Assembly: GCA_005776735.1 (NCBI GenBank)
Contig: SXOM01000319.1
Coordinates: 1-28,861, forward strand
Direction: 5' to 3'
DNA length: 28,861 nt
From: Pseudomonadota bacterium
GTDB taxonomy: Bacteria > Myxococcota_A > UBA796 > SXON01
The stretch's first letter is position 1. Every line of letters starts with the position of its first letter. Under the pieces are notes generated by a model that saw only the letters and a list, made by a program, of their open reading frames with translations, was not told the origin of the DNA and searched no databases. Made by a program: the position numbers and the translations under genes. Shown here piece after piece: positions 1 to 8,382 of the stretch.

Positions 1-733
1 CGCCGTTGGCGGCGATGCGGTCGCTGCCGACGATGACGATGTCGATCTGGCCGTGCGCCATGTAGTGGCCGGTGGCGTTGTCGGCGATGACCTGGTGGGG
101 CACGCCCTCCTGGCCGAGCTCCCACGCGGTGAGCTGGCTGCCCTGCTGGCGAGGGCGGGTCTCGTCGACCCACACGCTCACGTCCACGCCGCCGCGGCGC
201 GCGGCGTAGACCGGCGACAAGGCGCTGCCCCAGTCGACGAACGCGAGCCAGCCGGCGTTGCAGTGGGTGCTGACGCGCTGGCGCTCGGCCAGAAGCGGCG
301 CGCCGAGCTGGCCGATGCGGCGGCAGCTCTCGGCGTCGTCGTCGGCGAAGGCGTTCGCGGCCGCGACCGCGGCGGCGCGGGCCTTGTGGACGTCGGAACC
401 CTCGGCCTGTAGCGCCCGCAGGACGTGATCGATGCCGGCGAACAGGTTCTGCGCGGTGGGGCGCGTGCCCCGGAGCAGGTTGGCCGCCGCAGCGACGTAG
501 GCGTGGAACGTGGCGTCCGGCGCTTCGACCGCCGCCTGCGCCAGCCCGAGCGCGCCGGTCGCGCCGATCGCGCCGGCACCGCGCACGGTCATGTCGCGGA
601 TCGCCGCCGCGGTGTCGTGGTGGGTGGCCATGTCCACGATGCGGAACTGGTGGGGCAGGCGGGGCTGATCGATCATCCGCACCCGATCGGACTCCCACCA
701 GACCGTGCGGGTGGGCTTGCCGTCGACGTTCAT
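1..733 (-). CDS. mtnA: S-methyl-5-thioribose-1-phosphate isomerase (MtnA), 3' end outside window
   Basis: The first 244 codons of an MtnA-type aldose-ketose isomerase are visible. The enzyme converts 5-methylthioribose-1-phosphate to 5-methylthioribulose-1-phosphate in cytosolic methionine salvage. Seen in the translation: the substrate-loop motif VRGAGAIGATGALGLA near residues 50-65, the catalytic-Cys motif THCNAGWLAFVDWGSAL, the ETRPRQQGSQLTAWEL motif, and IVGSDRIAANG with the second catalytic acid (family knowledge: Cys and Asp are the catalytic pair). The ATG at 731-733 has an AGGAG Shine-Dalgarno 5 nt upstream, lying inside a 15-nt palindrome (737-751). The gene is divergent from the next one with 78 bp between. 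About a third of the protein is missing beyond base 1. Assignment to MtnA rather than an eIF2B-like relative rests on the specific active-site motifs. Confidence 0.95.
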   Translation of the reverse strand, partial: MNVDGKPTRTVWWESDRVRMIDQPRLPHQFRIVDMATHHDTAAAIRDMTVRGAGAIGATGALGLAQAAVEAPDATFHAYVAAAANLLRGTRPTAQNLFAGIDHVLRALQAEGSDVHKARAAAVAAANAFADDDAESCRRIGQLGAPLLAERQRVSTHCNAGWLAFVDWGSALSPVYAARRGGVDVSVWVDETRPRQQGSQLTAWELGQEGVPHQVIADNATGHYMAHGQIDIVIVGSDRIAANG

Positions 734-811
734 GGGGGCTCCTGAGGAGCCGCGGCATTATCCGGCGACGCGGTCGGCGTGCTACCTTAGCGCCTACTGC
801 GGAGTGGGCGC

Positions 812-2449
812 ATGGCGGCCAAGGATCAAGACCTCCTCGTCAAGAAGAAGACGGTCGCCCCGGGCAAGGCGCCGAGCGTCGATCCCAAGGCCCCGACGCC
901 GGAAGCCGGTGTCAAGCTGCAGCAAGGTGCAACCGCCGACATGCAGCAGAACGTCGGCAATTCGGGCCTGAAAGACCTGATCGCCGACGACAAGGAGAAG
1001 GAGAAGGCCGCGCCCGCCAAGGACCCCGCGCGCATGGGGCCCGACGAGCTGCGCGCCCAGGCCAAGAAGGACGCCGAAGCGCTCGCCCAGAAGCAGAAGG
1101 GCACCAAGACCGGGGCCAAGCAGGCAGCCAAGGCGCCGAAGGGTGACGCGGCCGAGCTGGACGAGAAGCAGAAGGCGGTGCTCGACGCCGACGCCGCCCG
1201 CAAGAAGAAGGAGGCGGACGCCGCGCGCCAGAAGGCCCGCGCCGACGAAGGCGAGGCCACGCGGGAGAAGGCGCAGAAGCCCAAGGTGGCGGGCAAGGGC
1301 GGCAAGCTCGACAAGGACGCCGAGGTGGCCCCCGCCCCGGCGAACAAGAAGGGCGCCGCGAAGAAGGGCGTCACCGACCCGAAGGCCCCCAAGGCCGACC
1401 CCGCCAAGGCGGGGGCCAAGGGCGCGAAGAAGCCCGCGGGCAAGGAGCTCGAGGCGGTGCACCCGAAGGTCGCCGCTCGCAAGGAGGCCACGCAGAAGAA
1501 GGTCGCGGCCAAGGAGTCCGAGGCCGACAGCGCCAAGGTCAAGTCCGACGCGGGCAAGGCCCTCGCCGGGAAGGACCAGAAGGACGCAGCACTCAAGGGC
1601 AAGCAGGTGAAGGGGCAGGTGATCGAGGCCGACCGTCGCGTGGCGGCCAAGAAGATCGCGGCAGCCGACGCCGACAAGAAGCTCGCAGACGTCGAAGAGC
1701 GCGACAAGAAGAAGGGCCCGGTGGCCAAGGTGGGCGCCGCCCCGCGCACCGAGAAGGATCCCAAGGCACCCGTGGCGGGCGCCAAGGGTGCCGGGAAGTC
1801 CCCCGCGGCGGGCGCCGGCGGCGAAGAGGCGGCCAAGGTCGGGAAGGAGCCCGCGGGCGCCAAGAAGGCCACCAAGGGCCCGGCGGTCGACAAAGAGGCG
1901 CAGGCCGACAAGCTCGCCGAGCAGCGCACCCAGGCCGAAGCGCGGCTCGCGGACACCAAGGCCAAGAAGGCCGCCGCCGAGCAGAAGGCGGACGTCGAAC
2001 CGGAGCTCGGCAAGAAGGCCGCCGCCGCGAAGGAGGCCGAAGCCCAGGCCGCGGCCGAGCAGTCCGCCGACGAGCAGGTCACCCGCAAGGACGAAGAGAT
2101 CGACGCGGTCGCCGAGGCCGCCGCCCAGGACAAGACCATCGAGGAGATCACGCGCGCCGCCGACCTCGCCGCGCACGACGGCGACGAGGTCACCCTGGTC
2201 GGGGTGTACGTGCCCCGCCCCGCCGATGCGGGGGGGCCGCAGCTCGGCCATGTGTCGATCCTCGTGGGTGACCAGGAGATCCGCCTCGGCAAGGACGTGC
2301 GGGGCACCGCGGAGATCCTGCGCCTCAGCGGCGAAAAGGTGGCGGTCACGGGCAAGCTCGACCTGCGGCGCCAGGCGGGCCAGGCGGTCGACCCGCTGCG
2401 GCCCGAGAAGCCGGTGCTCTCCGGCTTCCGCGCGCCCCACCGCCGATAG
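812..2449 (+). CDS. Lys/Ala-rich low-complexity protein with eCIS-like N-terminal motif and C-terminal OB-like domain
   Basis: 545 residues with no recognised overall family. ATG at 812 has GGAG 7 nt upstream. Three parts are visible. Residues 1-60 carry MQQNVGNSGLKDLI, resembling the (L/M)Q-x-x-x-GN-x-(A/G)(V/L)-x-x-L(L/I) motif found near the N-terminus of many DUF4157 and other proteins linked to extracellular contractile injection systems. Residues about 60-440 are a highly charged Lys/Ala/Glu stretch, probably long helix or coiled coil. Residues about 455-545 form a compact beta-rich segment (DEVTLVGVYVPR, GHVSILVGDQEIRLG, EKVAVTGKLDLR) that reads like an OB fold. No signal peptide or membrane helix. 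The ORF ends with a TAG in the same frame as the downstream kinase. A structural or exported cargo role is inference. The real frame is supported by the designed-looking K/A/E composition, although several overlapping frames are also open. Confidence 0.75.
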   Translation: MAAKDQDLLVKKKTVAPGKAPSVDPKAPTPEAGVKLQQGATADMQQNVGNSGLKDLIADDKEKEKAAPAKDPARMGPDELRAQAKKDAEALAQKQKGTKTGAKQAAKAPKGDAAELDEKQKAVLDADAARKKKEADAARQKARADEGEATREKAQKPKVAGKGGKLDKDAEVAPAPANKKGAAKKGVTDPKAPKADPAKAGAKGAKKPAGKELEAVHPKVAARKEATQKKVAAKESEADSAKVKSDAGKALAGKDQKDAALKGKQVKGQVIEADRRVAAKKIAAADADKKLADVEERDKKKGPVAKVGAAPRTEKDPKAPVAGAKGAGKSPAAGAGGEEAAKVGKEPAGAKKATKGPAVDKEAQADKLAEQRTQAEARLADTKAKKAAAEQKADVEPELGKKAAAAKEAEAQAAAEQSADEQVTRKDEEIDAVAEAAAQDKTIEEITRAADLAAHDGDEVTLVGVYVPRPADAGGPQLGHVSILVGDQEIRLGKDVRGTAEILRLSGEKVAVTGKLDLRRQAGQAVDPLRPEKPVLSGFRAPHRR

Positions 2450-2461
2450 CTGGGGAAAGCC

Positions 2462-5400
2462 CTGCTCCTTCCTCAGCTACCCGAGCGGTACCTGCCCACC
2501 CGCCTCTTGGGGGAGGGCGCGACCGGCGTGGTCTACCACGCCGAGGATCGCCTGCTCGACACCGAGGTCGCGATCAAGGTCGTCAAGCCGAACCTCGCGT
2601 TGCACCGGCGCTTCCGGGCCCGGTTCGCGCGCGAGGTCGCGATCAGCGCGCGCATCGTGCATCCGCACGTCATCCCGGTCTTCGACACCGGCGTGCTCGC
2701 CAGTGGCGAACCCTGGGTCGCGCTCGGCTACGCGGTCGGGGGCAACCTGGCCGACCTGCTGCGGGTGCGGCCGCCGATGGCCGAGCTGCTCCGCCTCGTG
2801 GACGAGGCGCTCGACGCGCTCGCGGCGGTGCACGCGCGATTGATGCTCCACCAGGACCTCAAGCCCGGCAACCTGCTCCTGCACGCGGGCACCGACGGCC
2901 AGGTGCACGCGTGGGTGGCCGATCTGGGCGTCGCCGACGCGCTCGCGGAGCTCAACCGCGACCGCAAGGTGATCAGCGGCACCCCGGGGTACATGGCGCC
3001 CGAGCAGCTCCTCGGCCGTACGCACGACCTCGGCCCGTGGACCGACCTGTACGCGGTCGGGCTCATCCTCCACGAGACGCTCGGCGGCGAACGTCCGCAC
3101 GCGGGGGAAGGCCGCCAGGAGTTGCTCGAAGCGCGCCTGCGCCCGCCCCCCCGACTCCCGGTCAGCGACGAGGTCCCCGGGCCCCTGGCCGACCTGGTGG
3201 CCACCCTGCTCGACCCCGAGCCGCGGCAACGGTTCGATCGCGCGGCCGACGTCCGCCGCGCGCTGCGTGACGCCGTGCAGGGCGTGAGCTTCCGGAGCCG
3301 CGTGCGCGCGCTGCCGGCGGGCACCCACACCAACATGAGCACCGGCCCGGTGCTCTCGACCGGCGAGTACCCGCTGTCCGCGCCCGGCCCGCTCGGCCCC
3401 GCCGCGGAGGACGCGCTGCGTTGGAACCGTGTCGCGCCCGATCCGATCTCGGCCAACCCGCCGCCGGAGCGGGGCTGGGAGGCGCCGGCGCGCCACTCGC
3501 TCCCGGTCTTCGCGCTGCGCGAGGTGCCGTTGGTGGGCCGCGAGCGCGAGCGCAAGGTCATCTGGGATGCGGCGCGCGAGGTCGTGGCGCTCAGCGAACC
3601 GCGCGTGGTGCTCGTCGTCGGCGACGCGGGGAGCGGTCGGTCGCGCCTGGCGCGCTCCATCGCCCTGGCGGTCGAGGAGTCCGGGTGGATGGAGGTCGTA
3701 CGTCTGCGCTACCGGTCCCCCGCCTCGGTCGACGACGGGTACCGCGGTGCGGTCCGCGACATCCTCATCCCGTGGAACGACACCCGTGACGGCGCCGAGC
3801 GCCGCCTCGCACGCTGGATCGCCCGCGACCGCCGGGTGTCGACCGCGGCGGTGCACGAAGAGGCGAGCGTGCTGGCCCGGTGGTGCGGCTACACGCGCGA
3901 GGGCGAACCGCCGGTGTCCGACGCGGTCGCGCTCGCGTACCTCTACCGCCACCTCGACGCGCGCTCGTGGCGCGGGGGCTCATGCCTGGTGCTCGAAGAC
4001 GTGCACCACGCGCACGCCGCCGGCGACGGCCTTTCCATCGCCGAGGCGCTCCTGGACCGCACCGTCGGCGAGCGCTCCGTCCTGGTCATCTGCACCCTGA
4101 GCACCGAGGCCCTGGCCTCGGACCCCGCGCTCCGCCGCAAGGCGGAGAGCCTCCAGGAGCGCGGCGCGCGGCGGATCGGGCTGCGAAAGCTCAACCTGAC
4201 CGAGACGCGGAAGGTCGTCCAGGAGTCGCTGGCGCTCGAGCCGGAGCTCGCGCGGCTCTTGTCCATCGAGTACGAAGGCGACCCGCGGGGGGCCGGCCTG
4301 CTTCTGCGCGAGTGGGCGTCGCGGAAGCTCCTGCAGATGGGGGAGCGCGGGCTGTACGCGCTGCGCCCGGAGATCACGCTCGCCGACGCCCTCCCGCCCA
4401 GTCGCGAGGTGCTCGTCCAGCGCCGGCTCAACGCCGCGCTCGAGTCGAGCACCGACCCCGGCGCGGCGCGCGAGGCGCTCGCGGTGTGCCTGCTCGCTGG
4501 GCCCGACCCGCCGGTGGCCCTGGTGCGGGCGGTCAACGATGCGGGCCTGGACGCGTTGTTGGCCACGGGCCTGGTCGTCGAGGAGCTCGGCGCCCTGGTC
4601 ATCGAGTCGTCCGACCTCCGCGACGCCGCGTCCCGCCAGGTCGAGCAGGCGCCGAACCTGGCCGACCTGCACCGCCGTATCGCCGACGCCTGGCAGGAGC
4701 TGGGCGCCACCACCGGCCTCGACGTCGACCTGCCGCTCGGCCTGCACCGCCAGCGCAGCGGCGACGCGGGGGCGGCGGTCCTGCCGCTCTTGCAGGCCGT
4801 GTCGCGCATGAACCGCGGCGGGCGTGCGCGCGATGCGCTCCCCGCGGCGGTGGTCGGGATCGAAGCGGCCGACGCCGCCGGCTCGCCGACCGCCCGCCTC
4901 GAGGCGCGTCGCGCCCACGCACAGTGCCTCGTGGAGAGCAACCAGCTCGAGCGTGGCATGTCGCTCATCGACCATGCGCTGGCCACCATCGAGGGCGACC
5001 GCCTCGCCCGAGCCCGCCTGCGTGTCCTGCGCGCGCGCACCGCCCGCAAGCTCGGCGACCTGGAGGCGGCGGTCAAGGACCTCGACCACGCGCACGCCAC
5101 CTTCGAGAGCCTCCGCGACCGAGCGGGGCTGTTGGAGGTCGCGGGACAGCGGGCGCGCCTGGCCCGCGCCGAGGGGCGGCACACCCGCGCGTTGGCACAC
5201 TGGGGCGAGATGTTGCGCCTGAACCGGGGCGACCCGGTGCTCGAAGCCGAGGCGCTCAACGGCCTGGTCGAAGCGATGCTCGAGGCGGGCCAGGTCGACC
5301 ATGTCGACAAGCAGATCGACCGCCTGCAGCGGGTGAGCCGCATGAGCGGCGACACCCGTCGCATCGCCGAAGCCACGACCACGTGGGGCCTGTTGCACCT

Positions 5401-5986
5401 GTCGCGCGGCGAGTCCGAACGGGCTCGGCGCGAGCTCGAGACCGCCGCGGCCATCGCCGCCACGCTCGGCGCGTCGCGGTTGCAGCTCCGGTGTCGGCTC
5501 ATGCTGGCCGAGCTCGAACAGCGCGTCGGAAACCTCGACGCCGCCGAGGAGATCGCGAGGTGGGCGGCACGGTTTGCCGAGGAGCGCGGCAACGCGTCGG
5601 CCCGCGCCCAGGCGTGCGTCCGGCTTGCGTTCCTCGCGGTCGCGCGGGGGGAGACGGCGCGGGTCCGGCAGGAGGTCGAGCTCGCCGAGCTCTCGCTGCG
5701 CGACGCCCCGCGCCACGCGTTGTGGTTGCATGTCGGGGTCTTGCGGGCGGCGATCGCGGCCGAGGAGGGCGACGAGCGCACCTGCCGGGCGTGGTGGACG
5801 GTCGCGCGCGAGCGCGGCCTCGAGTCGCACGTGGGCGCGGAGCTCCGGCCGGCGCTCCACTGGCTCTGCGAACGCGCCGCGGCCCGCGGGTGGAGCGAGC
5901 TCGCGTCGCGTGTCGCGGCCATCGCCGCACGTGCCGTCGGCACGTGGGGGCCGCTCCGATCGCCCATGGCGCGCTCCCGCGCTTGA
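2462..5986 (+). CDS. Ser/Thr protein kinase fused to AAA-type ATPase and TPR region
   Basis: About 1174 residues. Domain order: protein kinase (about 10-275), linker, AAA/signal-transduction ATPase (about 355-650), and helical TPR-like repeats to the C-terminus. Numbered from CTG 2462: glycine loop GEGATGVVY at 17-25, VAIK lysine K39, catalytic loop HQDLKPGN at 130-137 (HRD Arg replaced by Gln), DLG at 154-156 instead of DFG, then GYMAPEQ. The Walker A is GDAGSGRS at 387-394, with Arg where Lys is usual; the Walker B ends LVLED at D513. Predicted cytosolic signalling ATPase-kinase, a common myxobacterial architecture. Start: no ATG or GTG lies between the TAG at 2447 and the glycine loop. TTG 2507 would remove the strand before the loop (ERYLPTRLLGEG), so CTG 2462, with GGGGA 5 nt upstream, is preferred. 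The start is uncertain; the family is not. Confidence 0.9.
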   Translation: MLLPQLPERYLPTRLLGEGATGVVYHAEDRLLDTEVAIKVVKPNLALHRRFRARFAREVAISARIVHPHVIPVFDTGVLASGEPWVALGYAVGGNLADLLRVRPPMAELLRLVDEALDALAAVHARLMLHQDLKPGNLLLHAGTDGQVHAWVADLGVADALAELNRDRKVISGTPGYMAPEQLLGRTHDLGPWTDLYAVGLILHETLGGERPHAGEGRQELLEARLRPPPRLPVSDEVPGPLADLVATLLDPEPRQRFDRAADVRRALRDAVQGVSFRSRVRALPAGTHTNMSTGPVLSTGEYPLSAPGPLGPAAEDALRWNRVAPDPISANPPPERGWEAPARHSLPVFALREVPLVGRERERKVIWDAAREVVALSEPRVVLVVGDAGSGRSRLARSIALAVEESGWMEVVRLRYRSPASVDDGYRGAVRDILIPWNDTRDGAERRLARWIARDRRVSTAAVHEEASVLARWCGYTREGEPPVSDAVALAYLYRHLDARSWRGGSCLVLEDVHHAHAAGDGLSIAEALLDRTVGERSVLVICTLSTEALASDPALRRKAESLQERGARRIGLRKLNLTETRKVVQESLALEPELARLLSIEYEGDPRGAGLLLREWASRKLLQMGERGLYALRPEITLADALPPSREVLVQRRLNAALESSTDPGAAREALAVCLLAGPDPPVALVRAVNDAGLDALLATGLVVEELGALVIESSDLRDAASRQVEQAPNLADLHRRIADAWQELGATTGLDVDLPLGLHRQRSGDAGAAVLPLLQAVSRMNRGGRARDALPAAVVGIEAADAAGSPTARLEARRAHAQCLVESNQLERGMSLIDHALATIEGDRLARARLRVLRARTARKLGDLEAAVKDLDHAHATFESLRDRAGLLEVAGQRARLARAEGRHTRALAHWGEMLRLNRGDPVLEAEALNGLVEAMLEAGQVDHVDKQIDRLQRVSRMSGDTRRIAEATTTWGLLHLSRGESERARRELETAAAIAATLGASRLQLRCRLMLAELEQRVGNLDAAEEIARWAARFAEERGNASARAQACVRLAFLAVARGETARVRQEVELAELSLRDAPRHALWLHVGVLRAAIAAEEGDERTCRAWWTVARERGLESHVGAELRPALHWLCERAAARGWSELASRVAAIAARAVGTWGPLRSPMARSRA

Positions 5987-6017
5987 CGTCGCCGGGGCCG
6001 CGTGGTCCGATGCGCAG

Positions 6018-7772
6018 ATGCTCACGCTCGTTTGGCTTGCCGTCGCGTCCGCCGAAGAACCCGACCCCGCGTTCCGGGGGTGCGACAATGCCGATGCAGC
6101 CTTCGTGACCGCCTACAACGACGCGGTGGAGGTCGTGGTGTCCAAGCCGGAGGTCGCCCTGCGCCACCTCGAGCGGGCCCTCAAGCACCAGCCGGGCTGC
6201 CGGGCGGCGCTCCTGCTCGCCGCGGACACCGGGTACCGCATCGTCGACCCCCGGGGGGCGGAGTGGGTCCGCGCGGGCCTCCGTGCGTTCCCCGGCGACG
6301 CCGACTTCCTGGTTCTCGGCTCGCAGATCGCCTTCGTCGGCCAGGACTTCGGGACGGCGCTGGAGCTCGGGACCGCCGCGCGGAAGTCCGCGCCGAACGA
6401 CCTGGGCGCGTTGCAGGCGGAGCAGATCGCGCTCTTGCGGCAGGGCCGCTACGACGAGGCGCTCGCGGTGCTGGACGGCGCCACCCAGGCCGACCCTGCG
6501 GCCGTGGCCTGCTTCCGCGTCGGGGTGTACACCGACCTCAAGCAGTACGACCGGGCGCAGGAGACGATGCCCGCGTGCAAGGCGGGCCCGGCGTCGACGG
6601 CCGATCTGGCCGCGGTGACCGCCGAGAACCTCGCGTCGGCACGCGGGGAGGTGGTCGGGGACGACCCCGGCGCCCGGGGTACGAAGCTCTCGTTGGAGGG
6701 CCGGTACGAGGAGGCGCTCCCCCTCTACCAGGCGGCGTACGACGCCGAACCCTGGAACGCGCTCGCGCGGATGCGGCTGGCGGTGTGCCTGGTGCAGCTC
6801 CACCATGTCGCCAAGGCGCGCCCCCACCTCGACGCGCTGTTGTCGGCCGAGGAGTGGATCACCGTGTACCGCTCCGGCGCCTACGCCGGGATCATCACCA
6901 AGGGAGGGGAAGAGGCGCTGGCTCGGGAGCTCCAGGCCAGCGCGGGCCTGCTGGTCTCGGTGCTCGTCGAGCAGGGCGAGGTCGCGGCGGCGGCGGTCGC
7001 CCTCCGCAAGGCCGAAGCCCGCTTCGGCAAGACCGCGCCGCTGGTCGCGGCCGGGATTGTGCTCGCGAGGGCCCAGGCGCCGACAACGGCGTGGCCTGCC
7101 GCCCGACAGGCGTTGACGTCGTTCCCCACGTCGCGCGAGGTGCTCGATGCCGTCGGCAAGCTCGCGTTCGCCGACCCGTCCGGGATCGACCCCGCGGTGA
7201 TCGCCGCCGCGTCGGCGTCGGTGGACGCGGTCTTCCGCCACAACGTCCTCGCCGGTCTCGCCAACGGGCGCCGCGACGTCGAGTGTTCCGCGCTCGCGCA
7301 GGCGTATGTGGCGCGCCCGGGGCCCGACGACAGGCCGGACGTCCGCGCGATGGGCTTCGAGTGCGCAGTCCGTGCGCACGACGTCGCCGCCGCCGATGCG
7401 CTCGCGGTGGACTCGTCCTCGATCGACCACCGCGTGTCCCGCGCCTGGCTCCACTACGACGCCGGGAACATCCCGCTCGCCGTCGAGCTCGCCGAGGCTC
7501 TCGTCGAGCTCGACGAGAGCGGCTCTGCGGCCGCCCTGCTCACCTCGGCCGCGGTGAAAGCCAGTCGTGCGGACGACGCGCTCCGTTGGGCCACGCACCG
7601 CTTCGGGCAGCACGGACCCCGCTACAACGCCGCAATCGTCCTGTACAACGCCAAGCGTCCGGGCGACGCCGCCACGGTGCTGTCGCGGGTGGACTGCGCC
7701 GCGCTCGGCAAGTTTGCCAGCGATTGTCGTGCCCTCGGCGAGGCGGTGCGGGCCGCCTCGTCGCCGCGCTAA
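6018..7772 (+). CDS. Exported TPR-repeat protein
   Basis: 584 residues. The ATG at 6018 gives a short signal peptide (MLTLVWLAVASAEE); the frame is open further upstream, but that extension is arginine/proline-rich and lies over the end of the kinase gene. Degenerate tetratricopeptide units can be read throughout: PEVALRHLERALKHQPGC near residue 45, QGRYDEALAVLDGATQADP near 150, and EGRYEEALPLYQAAYDAEPW near 230. The region after residue 400 looks similar but weaker. TPRs mediate protein-protein contacts; the partner is unknown. The gene starts 31 bp after the kinase stop and is followed 9 bp later by the START-like gene, so the three are probably cotranscribed. Export is predicted from the leader only; Sec export to the periplasm is the simplest reading. 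Confidence 0.8.
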   Translation: MLTLVWLAVASAEEPDPAFRGCDNADAAFVTAYNDAVEVVVSKPEVALRHLERALKHQPGCRAALLLAADTGYRIVDPRGAEWVRAGLRAFPGDADFLVLGSQIAFVGQDFGTALELGTAARKSAPNDLGALQAEQIALLRQGRYDEALAVLDGATQADPAAVACFRVGVYTDLKQYDRAQETMPACKAGPASTADLAAVTAENLASARGEVVGDDPGARGTKLSLEGRYEEALPLYQAAYDAEPWNALARMRLAVCLVQLHHVAKARPHLDALLSAEEWITVYRSGAYAGIITKGGEEALARELQASAGLLVSVLVEQGEVAAAAVALRKAEARFGKTAPLVAAGIVLARAQAPTTAWPAARQALTSFPTSREVLDAVGKLAFADPSGIDPAVIAAASASVDAVFRHNVLAGLANGRRDVECSALAQAYVARPGPDDRPDVRAMGFECAVRAHDVAAADALAVDSSSIDHRVSRAWLHYDAGNIPLAVELAEALVELDESGSAAALLTSAAVKASRADDALRWATHRFGQHGPRYNAAIVLYNAKRPGDAATVLSRVDCAALGKFASDCRALGEAVRAASSPR

Positions 7773-7781
7773 GCGGTCGAC

Positions 7782-8375
7782 ATGCTTCCCTTCCTGCTGT
7801 CGGTCGCGCTCGCGTCGCCCCCCATGGAGCTGGTCCCTCGCGGGGGCCCCGCCAAGACGATGTCCACCGTCGTCCCCACCGCCGGTGCGGCCATCACCAC
7901 CGCCGACTTCGTCTCGGCGATCCTCGACTGCGACCATTACCCCCTGGGCGCGTCCTTCATGGGGGTCAAGGCGCTCAAGTCGTGCAAGACCCTGGACAAG
8001 CGGTCGGATGGCTACACCGTCGTGCACCAGGTCACCGGCGGCAACGCGCTGGTGGGTTCTCGGCAGTACGTCATCGCCCTGAAGGTGGTGGAGCAGACCG
8101 ACACCAAGGCCCGCATCGAGTGGGACCTCGTGAAACACGCCGGCGCCGTCGGCTCCATGACGGGGCCCTACGCGAGCACGCTCAACGCGGTCGACGCGGT
8201 TCACACCCCCTACAACACCGGCGGGTGGACCTACGACAAGGCCGCGGCGACCATCAAGTACTACGTGCAGTCCGATCCGGGCGGCTCGGTGCCGGGGTGG
8301 TTGGTGAGCCAGGACGCGGTCATGGCGTTCCCGCTCGAGCTCCTCCGCACCCGCTGGGGGGTGGGCGGGGGCTGA
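7782..8375 (+). CDS. Exported START/SRPBCC-like domain protein
   Basis: 197 residues with a signal peptide (MLPFLLSVALAS). The mature part matches the shape of a StAR-related lipid-transfer (START) domain: YTVVHQVTG early, a central beta run SRQYVIALKVVEQTDTKARIEWDLV, then the typical C-terminal YYVQSDPGGSVPGWLVSQDAVMAFP, corresponding to the START motif in which a Gly-x-(I/V/L)-P-x-W-(L/V) turn precedes the C-terminal helix. START domains bind lipids or other hydrophobic ligands in a cavity; here the ligand is unknown. Location is likely periplasmic. It lies 9 bp after the TPR gene, which suggests the same transcript, and is convergent with the next gene (7 bp between stops). Family membership is read from motif order, not from an alignment. 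Confidence 0.7.
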   Translation: MLPFLLSVALASPPMELVPRGGPAKTMSTVVPTAGAAITTADFVSAILDCDHYPLGASFMGVKALKSCKTLDKRSDGYTVVHQVTGGNALVGSRQYVIALKVVEQTDTKARIEWDLVKHAGAVGSMTGPYASTLNAVDAVHTPYNTGGWTYDKAAATIKYYVQSDPGGSVPGWLVSQDAVMAFPLELLRTRWGVGGG

Positions 8376-8382
8376 CGCCGCC

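Noticed and set aside
794..2440. Antisense ORFs opposite the Lys/Ala-rich gene
   Set aside because: Leu/Gly- or Ser/Ala-rich translations arise from complementing AAG/GCC codons; no leader, ribosome site or motif supports them.
812..2449. Histone H1-like DNA-binding protein
   Set aside because: Lys/Ala-rich content fits, but Asp/Glu are equally frequent, the SPKK-type repeats are absent and the OB-like C-terminus and N-terminal eCIS-like motif point elsewhere.
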